Source: Anaerolinea sp. (lineage in GTDB: Bacteria; Chloroflexota; Anaerolineae; Anaerolineales; Anaerolineaceae). Taken from it: a stretch of DNA of 64,000 nucleotides. The position numbers and the translations under genes were made by a program. Below the pieces are notes generated by a model. That model ran no database searches. It had not been told where the DNA came from and was given only the letters and a program-made list of their open reading frames with translations. This document shows positions 51,227 to 60,690 of the stretch, one piece after another. The DNA lies in contig DYEC01000024.1 of NCBI GenBank assembly GCA_020725865.1, positions 158,673 through 222,672 of the forward strand. Direction: 5' to 3'. How positions within the stretch are numbered: position 1 is the first letter of the stretch; each line of letters opens with the position of its first letter.

Positions 51227-52246
51227 CTATTCAACCTCGCATAATTTCACGGGACGGTGCTCGTGATAGGATTTCCAAGCTGCCTTGCCAATGAGAACCG
51301 GGATGCGTCCATCTATACCGGTAACGGGGGGGAGAGTATTCTTCTGAATGGCTTCGACAAATTCCTTCATTTCGTTGATGAATGACTCGGTATAGCGTTC
51401 CAGGAAGAAATAGAGCGGTTTGGCGGAATGTACCCCTTCGGCGTTGCTATACACGTGCGTGTCGGGGGTATTGTTGGCAACCGCAACCATACCTCCAGAG
51501 CCGAACGCTTCCACACGCTGGTCATAACCATAGACTGCCTGACGGCTGTTATCAATTGTGCCGATGGCGCCGCTGGCAAAGCGCAGGGTGATGACAGCGG
51601 TATCAATATCTCCGGCTTCGCCAATGCGTTTATCTACCATTACACCCCCGGCAACGAATACCTCTTCCACTTCGCTACCGGAGAGATAGCGCGCCATGTC
51701 GAAGTCGTGAATGGTCATATCAAGGAAGATACCACCAGAAACCTTGATGTAATCAATGGGGGGCGGTGCTGGATCGCGGCTGGTAATGCGCAGGATGTGC
51801 AGGTCCCCGATTTTGCCTTCAGCAATCATGGTGCGTACCTTGCGAAAGTTCGGGTCAAAGCGGCGGTTGAAACCAATTTGGAGTTTAACGCCGGCTTTTT
51901 CTACTGCTGCCAGCGCTTCGTCAATCTTTCTCAAATCATGATCAATGGGTTTTTCACAAAAGATATGTTTGCCTGCCTGAGCGGCTTCGGTGATGATGCG
52001 CGCATGGGTATCGGTGGAAGAGCAAATGGCAACGGCATCAATTTGATCATCTTGCAAAATTTCGTGATAATCTGCAATTGCCTTGGGAATATGGAGACGG
52101 TGGGCAGTTTCTTGAGCAGCGCTTAAGATGACATCCGCAATAGCAGCAACTTGAGCATTCGGAATGCGGGTTGCCAGATTTTCAGCATGGATTTTGCCGA
52201 TACGTCCCGCACCGATAACTCCAATTCGAATAGGGTTTTGCGACAT
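51227..52246 (-). CDS. iolG: myo-Inositol 2-dehydrogenase (Gfo/Idh/MocA family), copy 1
   Basis: 339 residues from the ATG at 52244-52246 with GGGAG upstream. The Rossmann motif is 'GVIGAGRIGKIHAENL', the dehydrogenase Lys motif 'GKHIFCEKPID', and the catalytic region 'GGIFLDMTIHDFDMARYLSG' holds the Asp-X3-His typical of inositol dehydrogenase. It oxidises myo-inositol to 2-keto-myo-inositol with NAD+. Last gene of the inositol operon. Very similar in its motifs to the copy at 54.8 kb. Confidence 0.88.
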   Translation of the reverse strand: MSQNPIRIGVIGAGRIGKIHAENLATRIPNAQVAAIADVILSAAQETAHRLHIPKAIADYHEILQDDQIDAVAICSSTDTHARIITEAAQAGKHIFCEKPIDHDLRKIDEALAAVEKAGVKLQIGFNRRFDPNFRKVRTMIAEGKIGDLHILRITSRDPAPPPIDYIKVSGGIFLDMTIHDFDMARYLSGSEVEEVFVAGGVMVDKRIGEAGDIDTAVITLRFASGAIGTIDNSRQAVYGYDQRVEAFGSGGMVAVANNTPDTHVYSNAEGVHSAKPLYFFLERYTESFINEMKEFVEAIQKNTLPPVTGIDGRIPVLIGKAAWKSYHEHRPVKLCEVE

Positions 52247-52270
52247 AATCATTCTCCCTGAAGATAGATT

Positions 52271-53284
52271 TTATCCGGCTTCGCTTACATAAACCGGTCT
52301 GCCTTCGTCCAGCGACATAGTGGCGGCGATACCAATAGCGGTCGCAGCGCGTGCATCATAGCCAGTCACCGGTGGTTCACGATCTTCCAGAATACAGGTA
52401 ACAAAACTACGGATTTCTTCAGCATAGGCATTGCCAAAGCGTTCCATAAAGTATGGTACAGTATCGTGAAAAACGCCTTGACGGGTGAGAATGAGCGTAT
52501 CGGTCATCTGCATTCTGCCGATCATCAAGCCGCCTTCCGAACCAAGAATTTCGGTGCGGATGTCGTATCCGTAAACGGCATTACGGCTGACGTCCACATT
52601 TCCCACCGCACCACTAAAAAACTTAAGATTGACCACAGCATTGTCAATATCACCAACGGTTTCTAGTTCGGGGTAGACCAGACAGCCGCCTTCGCTGTAT
52701 ACGCGCTCCACTTCACTGCCCATCAGCCAGCGCGCAAGGTCGAAGTCATGGATGCCCATGTCGAGAATCAATCCGCCGCTGTTTTCACGCCGGGCAAATT
52801 CCAGACTGGTGCGTTTGGGATCGCGCCCGACTGCTTTGAACATAACCGGTTTACCAATAACACCTTCATCAATTTTTTGTTTAGCCATCATATATGCGGC
52901 GTCAAAACGGCGCATGAAGCCAACCATCAACTTGACGCCGGCATCACGAGCGGCGGCAATGGCTTCGTCACAACCCTGCAGGGTTTGCGCCAGCGGTTTT
53001 TCGCAAAAGATGTGTTTTCCGGCTGCGGCTGCCGCTCTGACAACTTCAAGATGGGTGGCAGTCGGGGTGGTGATGACCACTGCGTCCAGTTTGACTTTCT
53101 CGAACATCTGGTGATAATCTGTAAAGCTGGCTGAAACGTTATAACGGGCGGCGACCTCGCGGGCAGTGGTTTCATCTGTGTCAGCAACGGCGACCAGATC
53201 AACCTCGCTAACGTTAAATGCCAGCGTATGGGCAAAAACCTTACCCATACGCCCGGCGCCAATCAATCCAACACGTAATTTCAT
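52271..53284 (-). CDS. Gfo/Idh/MocA dehydrogenase, inositol dehydrogenase-like (copy 2, divergent)
   Basis: 337 residues. 'GLIGAGRMGKVFAHTLAF', 'GKHIFCEKPLAQTL' and 'GGLILDMGIHDFDLARWLMG' keep the fold and the catalytic Asp/His. It differs more from the other two copies: CEKPLA rather than CEKPID, and PKRTSLEFARREN before the active site. It may use another isomer (scyllo- or D-chiro-inositol) or another intermediate. It lies between copy 1 and the aldehyde dehydrogenase gene with short gaps. Confidence 0.82.
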   Translation of the reverse strand: MKLRVGLIGAGRMGKVFAHTLAFNVSEVDLVAVADTDETTAREVAARYNVSASFTDYHQMFEKVKLDAVVITTPTATHLEVVRAAAAAGKHIFCEKPLAQTLQGCDEAIAAARDAGVKLMVGFMRRFDAAYMMAKQKIDEGVIGKPVMFKAVGRDPKRTSLEFARRENSGGLILDMGIHDFDLARWLMGSEVERVYSEGGCLVYPELETVGDIDNAVVNLKFFSGAVGNVDVSRNAVYGYDIRTEILGSEGGLMIGRMQMTDTLILTRQGVFHDTVPYFMERFGNAYAEEIRSFVTCILEDREPPVTGYDARAATAIGIAATMSLDEGRPVYVSEAG

Positions 53285-53296
53285 CTCTGGTTGTCC

Positions 53297-54682
53297 TTAT
53301 TTGCCGTATTTTTCCCAGACTTTGCCAAAGATTACCTTTTCATCCGGAATGACCGGTTCAATTGGTTTAGCAATCCAGGTGGTGTTAATGAAATGCTTCC
53401 ACGTAATATTCTCGCTGACGATATTGCCGCCCCAGGTCCCGCAGCCCAAGGTAAGCGAGAAGGGCATTCCATTAACATAATCACCGCTGTTTGCATAACA
53501 TTGCGGCTGGCGAACCATCATGCGGCTAACGCGCGCTTTCATACCTAGTTCCAGAATGTGATCCTCATTGAATGAGTGAATGCCACAGGAGTGTCCTTTA
53601 CCGCTGTAGGCGGTCAAGTCCTGAACGTAACGGATGGCTTCATCAAATTCCCGGTATTTCCACAGCGTGATTACCGGCGAAAGTTTTTCACCAGAGAAAG
53701 GATCGGCTGGACCGATCGCCTCACCCAACACCATCAAGAAAGTGGTGTTCTGTGGGGTGTTCAAGCCTGCCATATCAGCAATCTTTTTTGCCGGTTGGCC
53801 GACAATATTTTTGTTGAGGTGCTCACCATCAGGCCACATAGTAGCTTTGAGTTTTGCCTTATCCTCAGCGCTGCACAGGTAGCCGCCGTGTTTCTGAAGT
53901 TCGGCAACCATCGCATCAAAGATCCCTTCATAGATTACCGCCGAGTTTTCGGTGGAGCAGGAAGTGGCGTTGTCAAAGGTTTTGGAAAGGAAAATCTTTT
54001 TCGCTGCATCGGCAATATCAGCGGTCTCGTCTACAACGGTAACTGAGTTACCCGCACCCACACCGTAGGCAGGTGTGCCGCTGGAATAGGCAGCCTTGAC
54101 CATGGCTGCGCCGCCGGTAGCAACGATTAGATCAACCATTTTCATTAGTTGTCCGGTGGTTTCAATGGAGGGTTCCTGGAGCACCTGCACCAAATCTTCC
54201 GGCGCGCCAACCTGTCGCAGCCCGGTGCGCATGAAACTGACAGTCAGCGCAGCGGTCTTTTTGGCAGAAGGATGCGGGGCAAAAATGACAGCGTTGCGTC
54301 CTTTGAGGATGGATAAGCCGTTACAGCAAATCGTAGATGAGGCGTTGGTTACAGGTGTCAGTGCACCGACCACACCAACTGGCTTGGCAATTTTAATCAG
54401 GCCCTTTTGGGGATCTTCTTCAATTACCCCAACCGATTTAACGCCATGTAGGTCACGCAGGGTACCAAGCGTTTTCTTCTGGTGTTTAAGCACTTTGTGT
54501 TCATATATCCCCATCCTGGTCTCTTCAACCGCCAGTTTTGCACAGGCTTCGGCATTTTCTTTCTTATATACCTGCCAGCCAACCGCGGCAACCATTTCAT
54601 CCACCTGTTCCTGTGTCCAGAATTCAACCACAGCCTGCGCTTTTCGTGCTCGTTCGACAAGTTCTTGTAAATTATCACTCAT
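53297..54682 (-). CDS. CoA-acylating aldehyde dehydrogenase (EutE/SauS type)
   Basis: 461 residues of the acylating aldehyde dehydrogenase family, which turns an aldehyde, NAD+ and CoA into acyl-CoA. The catalytic Cys is Cys242 in 'FDNATSCSTENSAV'. 'PVGVVGALTPVTNASSTICCNGLSILKGRNAVIFAPHPSAK' is the nucleotide-binding region and 'GAGNSVTVVDETADI' follows. The CSTENS context resembles sulfoacetaldehyde dehydrogenase (SauS) more than EutE. In this operon the likely substrate is malonate semialdehyde or an aldehyde made from it (inference). AGGAG is well placed before the ATG. Confidence 0.83.
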   Translation of the reverse strand: MSDNLQELVERARKAQAVVEFWTQEQVDEMVAAVGWQVYKKENAEACAKLAVEETRMGIYEHKVLKHQKKTLGTLRDLHGVKSVGVIEEDPQKGLIKIAKPVGVVGALTPVTNASSTICCNGLSILKGRNAVIFAPHPSAKKTAALTVSFMRTGLRQVGAPEDLVQVLQEPSIETTGQLMKMVDLIVATGGAAMVKAAYSSGTPAYGVGAGNSVTVVDETADIADAAKKIFLSKTFDNATSCSTENSAVIYEGIFDAMVAELQKHGGYLCSAEDKAKLKATMWPDGEHLNKNIVGQPAKKIADMAGLNTPQNTTFLMVLGEAIGPADPFSGEKLSPVITLWKYREFDEAIRYVQDLTAYSGKGHSCGIHSFNEDHILELGMKARVSRMMVRQPQCYANSGDYVNGMPFSLTLGCGTWGGNIVSENITWKHFINTTWIAKPIEPVIPDEKVIFGKVWEKYGK

Positions 54683-54763
54683 TTCTAACTTCTCCTGTTC
54701 TATGTGCTGTCCTGGTACGGGTTGTTTGCTGGTTCGGTTTTCCCATTCAGGACAGAGAAAAAT

Positions 54764-55783
54764 TTATTCGATCTCCAATAATTTGACAGGGCGATTTTCA
54801 TCATAAGATTTACGTGCTGCCAGAGCCATCACAACTGGTACCCGCCCATCCAGCCCGCTGACGGGCGTGGGTTTGTCATTCAGCACAGCATCAATAAAAC
54901 TGCTTAGCTCACGGATATAGCTTTCTTGATAACGTTCGATGAAAAAGTATAACGGTTTATCACGGCGGATACATTCTTCTGTACTGATAATTGCGGAATT
55001 AGGATAGTTATTTTGGATGGCGATGGCGCCTTTACTGCCGAAAACTTCGACACGTTGATCATACCCATAGACGGCTTTTTCGCTGTTGTCAATCGTTCCC
55101 AAGGTGCCGTCCTCGAATTTGAGTAAGAGCAATATGGTATCCAGGTCGCCGGCTTTGCCAATTTCCGGGTCAATCCGCACGCCGCCGGCGGCATAAATTT
55201 CAACCACTTCTTTGCCAATCAGATAACGTGCCATATCAAAATCATGGATGGTCATATCCATGAAGATACCACCAGAGGTTTTGACATACTCTGGAGTAGG
55301 CGGTTCCGGGTCTCGGCTGACAATATGTAGCAGATGCGGTTCGCCAATTTCGCCGCTAATGACCGCCTGGTGCACCCGGGCAAAACTGGGGTCGAAGCGG
55401 CGGTTAAATCCAACCTGAAGCTTGACACCATGTTTTTCGACCAGTGCCAGCGCCCGGTCAATTCTCTCCAGCGAATAATCAATCGGTTTTTCACAGAAAA
55501 TGTGCTTACCTGCTTCTGCAGCTTCGCCGATGATTTGAGCGTGTGTGTTGGAAGAAGAACAAATAACGACAGCATCAATGTCCGGATGAGTGATAATCTC
55601 CTGATAGTCTTTCACTGCTTTAGGGATACGGCAACGTTCGGCGGTTTCATGGGCTGCCTGTTCGTTGATGTCGGCGATCATCAGAACATTGGCAGTGGGA
55701 ATATGGAACGCCAGATTTTCTGCGTGAACTTTACCGATCATGCCTGCGCCGATAATTCCAAGATTCAAGCGTTGTTTTGTCAT
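54764..55783 (-). CDS. iolG: myo-Inositol 2-dehydrogenase (Gfo/Idh/MocA family), copy 3
   Basis: 339 residues. 'GIIGAGMIGKVHAENLAF', 'GKHIFCEKPIDYSLERID' and 'GGIFMDMTIHDFDMARYLIG' match copy 1 almost word for word, so these two are recent paralogues. GTGGAG precedes the ATG. It probably oxidises myo-inositol or scyllo-inositol with NAD+. First gene after the LacI regulator. Confidence 0.88.
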   Translation of the reverse strand: MTKQRLNLGIIGAGMIGKVHAENLAFHIPTANVLMIADINEQAAHETAERCRIPKAVKDYQEIITHPDIDAVVICSSSNTHAQIIGEAAEAGKHIFCEKPIDYSLERIDRALALVEKHGVKLQVGFNRRFDPSFARVHQAVISGEIGEPHLLHIVSRDPEPPTPEYVKTSGGIFMDMTIHDFDMARYLIGKEVVEIYAAGGVRIDPEIGKAGDLDTILLLLKFEDGTLGTIDNSEKAVYGYDQRVEVFGSKGAIAIQNNYPNSAIISTEECIRRDKPLYFFIERYQESYIRELSSFIDAVLNDKPTPVSGLDGRVPVVMALAARKSYDENRPVKLLEIE

Positions 55784-55806
55784 TTTGTCTCCACAGAATA
55801 AAGGTA

Positions 55807-56847
55807 TTACGGGGCGAGGGGCGGTGCTGTACTATCGCGCACAACCAGCGTGGGTTGCAAGAGGCAGTCCTGGACATCCTCTCCACGAAAACTGTTCAGC
55901 AACATTTGCATAGCCATTTGCCCCATCTCGACTTTTGGCTGATGAATGGTGGTCAGGGCAGGGCTGACGATCTCACATAATACATTGTCATCAAAACCTA
56001 TCAGACTTAGTTCTTCTGGAACAGAAATTCCCAGTCTACGGCAGGCAAGCAACGCGCCTGCGGCAACGGTGTCGCAGTAACAAAAGATGGCTGTCACGCC
56101 TGCTTTGACCAGTTTTGGTGTCAGCATCTGTCCAACTCGGATATCGCCTGACAGATCTTCGTTATGCACGGATTCATCCAGACACACCCAATCCGGTTGG
56201 GCAGCAATACCATGCTTTTGTAGGGCGAGGAAGTAACTTTTCATCCGCCGCCCATTCGACCCTGGACGGTTGCTGACACCAATATAGCCGATTTTTCGAT
56301 GTCCCAGCGCGATCAAATGCTCCATTGCCATACAACCGCCAGAATAATCATCCACACTTACCGAGTAGAGATTTTTATACTCTCCTTCTGCTTGATTGTT
56401 GATCATGATGACTGGAATCTGGATGCGCTCCAGGCGGCTGGCGTAATCAGCGCCGATCCGTGATGCTGCCAGGATCACGCCATCCACTCGCCGGCGGTTG
56501 AACGTTTCTAGAATTTGAATTTCCTGTTCCGGGTCGTTGTTGGACATTGCCAGAAAAACGCTGAAACCAGCCTGTCGGGCGGTTTCTTCAACGGCTGAGA
56601 CCACTTCCATAAAGAATGGATCGGCGATGGTGGTGATGATCAATCCGATAGAGTATGTCAAGCGGGCTTGCAGGCTCTGTGCGAGCGCATTAGGGCTATA
56701 CCCCATCGTTCTTGCCAGTTCCTGGACTCTTGTGCGCACTTCTTCACTGATTAACGGGCTGTTGTGCAACGCGCGCGAAACGGTGGAGAAAGAAACTCCC
56801 GCTGCCCTGGCAATGTCCTTGATCGAAACTCGCGGCTCAAGCGGCAT
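55807..56847 (-). CDS. LacI-family regulator of the inositol operon
   Basis: 346 residues. The DNA-binding part is 'VSIKDIARAAGVSFSTVSRALHNSPLISEEVRTRVQELARTMGYSPNALAQSL', and the effector domain starts at 'TYSIGLIITTIADPFFMEVV'. It lies inside the operon, so it probably controls it in a feedback loop. In many bacteria inositol genes are instead under IolR of the DeoR or RpiR families. The operator could not be located; the operon promoter is probably outside the window. There is no clear Shine-Dalgarno before the ATG. Confidence 0.88.
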   Translation of the reverse strand: MPLEPRVSIKDIARAAGVSFSTVSRALHNSPLISEEVRTRVQELARTMGYSPNALAQSLQARLTYSIGLIITTIADPFFMEVVSAVEETARQAGFSVFLAMSNNDPEQEIQILETFNRRRVDGVILAASRIGADYASRLERIQIPVIMINNQAEGEYKNLYSVSVDDYSGGCMAMEHLIALGHRKIGYIGVSNRPGSNGRRMKSYFLALQKHGIAAQPDWVCLDESVHNEDLSGDIRVGQMLTPKLVKAGVTAIFCYCDTVAAGALLACRRLGISVPEELSLIGFDDNVLCEIVSPALTTIHQPKVEMGQMAMQMLLNSFRGEDVQDCLLQPTLVVRDSTAPPLAP

Positions 56848-56914
56848 GGCTAAAGAGTCTTTCTATTTCACCCAGCCAGTATTAATATTCCTGCCCAGAA
56901 TTCTCCCCATTTCC

Positions 56915-57850
56915 TTACAATCCTATCGAACGCAGATAGTCGCGGTTGCGTTGGGCGCTCTCTTTAGGAGTACCCATACCAGGTAGGACATCCTGCTCCA
57001 CCAGCACCCAGCCGCTGTAATCTCGCTTTTGCAACCATTCCAGTACGCTGGGGAAGTCGACACAGCCCTTACCCAGCTCACAGAAGACGCCATGACGCAA
57101 TGAGGTCAAATAGGGCAGATTTTCCTGGCGCGAGCGGGCGGCAATCTCCGGGTGACAATCCTTGAAGTGAACATACTTAATACGCGAGGCGTATTTTTCC
57201 AGCGCCGGGACGATTTTACCGCTGGCATAGGGGGAATCCGGTCCACTACCAAAAACAAAATGCCCCGTATCAAACACAAGATTGACCAGCGATGGATCAG
57301 TTAGCTCAAGAAAGTGGTCAATTTCTGCTTCGGTTTCCACATAACCAGCGCAGTGATGGTGAAACAGAGTGGGCAAACCGGTTTCTTCCAGCACTAGCCT
57401 GGCGACTTCCTGAACGTTTGCAGTGAACACTTTCCATTCTTCCGGTTTCAATGATATCTGTGGCGTGGCACGCCCGGCGTATTGGGTGCGGTCTGGTTCG
57501 GTGGCATTATCATCTGCGAGGATGATGTAGGGCTTGTGTTTTGGGAATGCGGTTGCCAGGAGACGGGCGGTTTTGAGTGCCATTTCTTTGCCTTCAGCCA
57601 TGCGAGCTGGATATTTAAAGGCAATGCCAACATAGGCACCCAGCATGGTCAATTTGCGCGATTCAATTTCCTGCCGTAGCGCTTCAGGCTCGGTCGGCAT
57701 AAAGCCCCAATCACCCAGCTCGGTGGCGGTGTAACCAGTTTCGACCAGTTCATCTAACATCTGGGTGTAGGTGACCGGATTGGATTCCAGCCCTTCAAAT
57801 TCCAATGTTCCCCAAGAGCATGGAGCATTGCCAACTTCTATTTTTCCCAT
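56915..57850 (-). CDS. iolE: IolE-like TIM-barrel enzyme (probable 2-keto-myo-inositol dehydratase)
   Basis: 311 residues from the ATG at 57848-57850, with AAGGAG upstream. A xylose-isomerase-like TIM barrel: 'VGNAPCSWGTLEFEG', 'GYTATELGDWGFMPTEPEALRQEIESR', 'LFHHHCAGYVETEAEIDHF', 'VFDTGHFVFG', 'IKYVHFKDCHPE', with His/Glu/Asp metal ligands. IolE removes water from 2-keto-myo-inositol. The NAPCSWG start differs from the Bacillus IolE, so an isomerase role (IolI/IolH-like) cannot be excluded. Its place directly after iolD supports the dehydratase. Confidence 0.72.
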   Translation of the reverse strand: MGKIEVGNAPCSWGTLEFEGLESNPVTYTQMLDELVETGYTATELGDWGFMPTEPEALRQEIESRKLTMLGAYVGIAFKYPARMAEGKEMALKTARLLATAFPKHKPYIILADDNATEPDRTQYAGRATPQISLKPEEWKVFTANVQEVARLVLEETGLPTLFHHHCAGYVETEAEIDHFLELTDPSLVNLVFDTGHFVFGSGPDSPYASGKIVPALEKYASRIKYVHFKDCHPEIAARSRQENLPYLTSLRHGVFCELGKGCVDFPSVLEWLQKRDYSGWVLVEQDVLPGMGTPKESAQRNRDYLRSIGL

Positions 57851-57898
57851 AAGATTTTTCTCCTTCATCGTTGTTTATGATAGTTATTGAGGGACTGC

Positions 57899-59761
57899 TT
57901 AGAAGAAATAGCGCTCTTTCTTAAGCATTTCAACATACTGCTGTCGTGCTTTTTGAACTTCTTCCATTTGTGATACTTCGGCAACTGCCACATCCCACCA
58001 AGATTGGTATCCGGGCACTTTGAGATCGGGATTTGTGTGTACAACAATCACTGTGGTGCGGTTTGCCTCTTTCGCATCAGCCAGCGCTTTTTTGAATTCT
58101 TCCAGCGTATTGGCTTCAAATGTGATTGCGCCAAAGCCTTTGGCGCTGGAAACAAAATCCAATGGCAAATAATCTCCTGTATAGCCGCCGGTTTTCGGGT
58201 CTCTCATCCGGTAAGAAGTACCGAAGCCGGCACTGCCCAGTGATCGGCTAAGACTGCCGATACTGGCAAAACCGTGATTTTCAACCAGAATGTAGTTAAC
58301 CTTTATGCCTTCCTGAATGGAGGTGACGATTTCAGAAGGCATCATCAGGTACGTGCCGTCACCAACCAGTGCATATACTTCGCGCTCCGGTGCTGCTAGC
58401 TTAACGCCGATTGCAGCAGGAATCTCGTAGCCCATCGTGGAATAGCCGTACTCCATGTGATAACTTTTCGGATCGCGCGAACACCAGAGCTTATGCAAGT
58501 CACCAGGGGCACTGCCGGCGGCGTTGATGATAACGTCTTTAGGTTGCATAAACTCGTTCAAAGCACCAATGATTTCACTTTGTGCCGGCAGACCTGTGGT
58601 ACCAAGATGATAGAGCCGTTGCACTTCTGCATCCCATGCCGCGCGTCCCTGACGGATTTTATCGCCATAGGGGGGTGGAACTTTGTAATCTTTTAGCGCC
58701 TCGATCCAGGCTTCCAGCACCAGTTTTGCATCACCCACCAAAGGCAGAGCCGAATGTTTATATGCATCAAACTCTGCAACATTCACATTGATGAAACGCA
58801 CACCCGGGTTTTGGAAAGCGGTCTTGGAAGCGGAAGTGAAGTCCGAATAGCGCGTACCGATGCCGATCACCAGATCGGCATCATACGCCAGCTGATTGGC
58901 AATGAGCGTACCGGTGACGCCCACTGCACCGACACTCTGTTCATGTTCATAGTTCAGTGCACCCTTGCCTGCTTGGGTTTCTGCTACCGGGATACCGGTC
59001 AGGCTGGCAAATCTGGCGAGTGCATCGTAAGCTTCGCTGTAATGCACTCCGCCGCCGGCGATAATCAGCGGCGCTTTGCTCTGGCGAATCCATTCCAGTG
59101 ATTGATGAAATGTTACCGAATCGGGGGGCTGGCGGCGGATATGCCACTGGCGCGCCTCAAAAAATTCTTCCGGATAGTCGTAGGCTTCAGTCTGCACGTC
59201 CTGAGGCAGCGCCAGGGTCACAGCTCCGGTCTCCGCAGGTGAAGTGAGAACGCGCATGACTTCGGGCAGTGATGTCAAAATTTGGTCCGGGCGGTTGATG
59301 CGGTCCCAGTAGCGCGAAACCGGCTTGAAGCAATCGTTGACCGAAATATCCTGTGTGGCACCGGATTCAAGCTGCTGCAACACCGGTGCCACATTGCGTC
59401 GTGCAAAGATGTCTCCCGGCATCAGCAGCACCGGAATGTGGTTGATAGTTGCCACAGCGGCACCAGTGACCATGTTCGTGGCGCCGGGACCGATGGAACT
59501 GGTGCAGGCAAACGCCCGCTTGCGGTTGCTCATTTTTGCAAAGGCAACCGCAAGATGTACTTGTGCCTGCTCGTTACGCGAGAAGTAAAAGGGAAAGTCA
59601 GGATTTTCTTGCAGTGCCTGACCAATCCCAGCAACATTGCCATGTCCAAAGATGCCCCATACACCGGCAAAAAATTGATTCTGCCTGCCATCGTATTCGA
59701 TGTATTGATTCTTTAGGTAACGAATGATAGCTTGAGCAGTAGTTAGTCGTTTTGTTTTCAT
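57899..59761 (-). CDS. iolD: 3D-(3,5/4)-trihydroxycyclohexane-1,2-dione hydrolase IolD
   Basis: 620 residues, a thiamine-diphosphate enzyme. The N-terminal domain holds 'IFGHGNVAGIGQALQ' and the catalytic Glu in 'YFSRNEQAQVHLAVAFAK'. The TPP/Mg2+ motif is 'ALVGDGTYLMMPSEIVTSIQEGIKVNYILVENHGFASIGSLS' (GDG...N). IolD opens the ring of the diketone to 5-deoxy-glucuronate. GGGAGGG precedes the ATG at 59761. The gap to iolB is only 17 bases. Confidence 0.93.
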   Translation of the reverse strand: MKTKRLTTAQAIIRYLKNQYIEYDGRQNQFFAGVWGIFGHGNVAGIGQALQENPDFPFYFSRNEQAQVHLAVAFAKMSNRKRAFACTSSIGPGATNMVTGAAVATINHIPVLLMPGDIFARRNVAPVLQQLESGATQDISVNDCFKPVSRYWDRINRPDQILTSLPEVMRVLTSPAETGAVTLALPQDVQTEAYDYPEEFFEARQWHIRRQPPDSVTFHQSLEWIRQSKAPLIIAGGGVHYSEAYDALARFASLTGIPVAETQAGKGALNYEHEQSVGAVGVTGTLIANQLAYDADLVIGIGTRYSDFTSASKTAFQNPGVRFINVNVAEFDAYKHSALPLVGDAKLVLEAWIEALKDYKVPPPYGDKIRQGRAAWDAEVQRLYHLGTTGLPAQSEIIGALNEFMQPKDVIINAAGSAPGDLHKLWCSRDPKSYHMEYGYSTMGYEIPAAIGVKLAAPEREVYALVGDGTYLMMPSEIVTSIQEGIKVNYILVENHGFASIGSLSRSLGSAGFGTSYRMRDPKTGGYTGDYLPLDFVSSAKGFGAITFEANTLEEFKKALADAKEANRTTVIVVHTNPDLKVPGYQSWWDVAVAEVSQMEEVQKARQQYVEMLKKERYFF

Positions 59762-59778
59762 TTTCCCTCCCAAAAGGC

Positions 59779-60690
59779 TTATTTGATAATTTGTTTGGGA
59801 TCCACAGGGTATATAGGCACCCTCACGTCTTTTCCTCGATAATTTTCTTTTACCCAGCTGTAGGCGGGGTCATCTTCAGCAGCCAGGGTCTGGGCACTGC
59901 CTGCCAGGACATTCAGATAATAAGTGGTGTACCCCGGAGCACTAACCACCGGGTGATAACCTTCCGGGATCAGCACTAGATCGTCATTTCGCAGGCGCAG
60001 GACAACGTCAATCGGGTTGCCGCTTTTTTGTAGGGGGGATGTCTCCCCGGTATAGATCCACTGAAAAGCATACCCTTCCGGTTTGTCTATCTTGTAATAG
60101 TAAACCTCTTCCAGGTCTGCCTGTATGATGTTACCGTTCTCATCAACGCAATGAACATCATGCTTATGGGGTGGATAGCTTGACCAGTTGCCGCTGGGTG
60201 TATAAACTTCCACGACTACCAGTCGCTCACAATCGAAGCCGGGACGGATGATGCCGTTGATTTGGCGGGTGACGTTATCACCACCACGCAGTTCAACGGT
60301 AATGTCTTCTTGGCGGATGAGCTTTGCTGGGTGTTCTTTATTTGCCTGCACCCAAGCGATAGCAAATTCACAATCTGTAAGCGCGTTGACGGTCAATGTC
60401 GAATTAATGGGCAGATAGACCGCTTCGGGCAAACCGGTAAACACACTTTCCCGTTTTCCAATTTCGTGCCACGTCCCATGGTTAGATATGACATCCAGTG
60501 TACCCGATAACACGACCAGTGCTATTTCAAAGCCATTGGGACAGAATGACCAGCTTTTTCTAGCTGAAAGACGGCGAGACTGAAAGTGTATGTATTTCCA
60601 GCCCGCTTCTTCCGGCACAACTGAGACGATCACGTTGGGATCGCTCGAACGGTATGGATGAACAACAAGATTTTCAAGTGTGTATTTCAT
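59779..60690 (-). CDS. iolB: 5-Deoxy-glucuronate isomerase IolB
   Basis: 303 residues, two cupin halves. The metal-binding string 'SSYPPHKHD' followed by 'LEEVYYYKI' and a later 'IPEGYHPV' are IolB hallmarks. It converts 5-deoxy-D-glucuronate to 2-deoxy-5-keto-D-gluconate. Its ATG overlaps the stop of the transaldolase gene (ATGA), so these two are translated together, a hint that their reactions are sequential. Confidence 0.93.
   Translation of the reverse strand: MKYTLENLVVHPYRSSDPNVIVSVVPEEAGWKYIHFQSRRLSARKSWSFCPNGFEIALVVLSGTLDVISNHGTWHEIGKRESVFTGLPEAVYLPINSTLTVNALTDCEFAIAWVQANKEHPAKLIRQEDITVELRGGDNVTRQINGIIRPGFDCERLVVVEVYTPSGNWSSYPPHKHDVHCVDENGNIIQADLEEVYYYKIDKPEGYAFQWIYTGETSPLQKSGNPIDVVLRLRNDDLVLIPEGYHPVVSAPGYTTYYLNVLAGSAQTLAAEDDPAYSWVKENYRGKDVRVPIYPVDPKQIIK

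Noticed and set aside
51428..52126. Open frame of 232 codons on the plus strand
   Set aside because: Antisense to the inositol dehydrogenase gene, whose motifs are conserved.
54096..54806. Open frame of 236 codons on the plus strand
   Set aside because: Antisense to the aldehyde dehydrogenase, Ser/Thr/Cys rich, no start signals.
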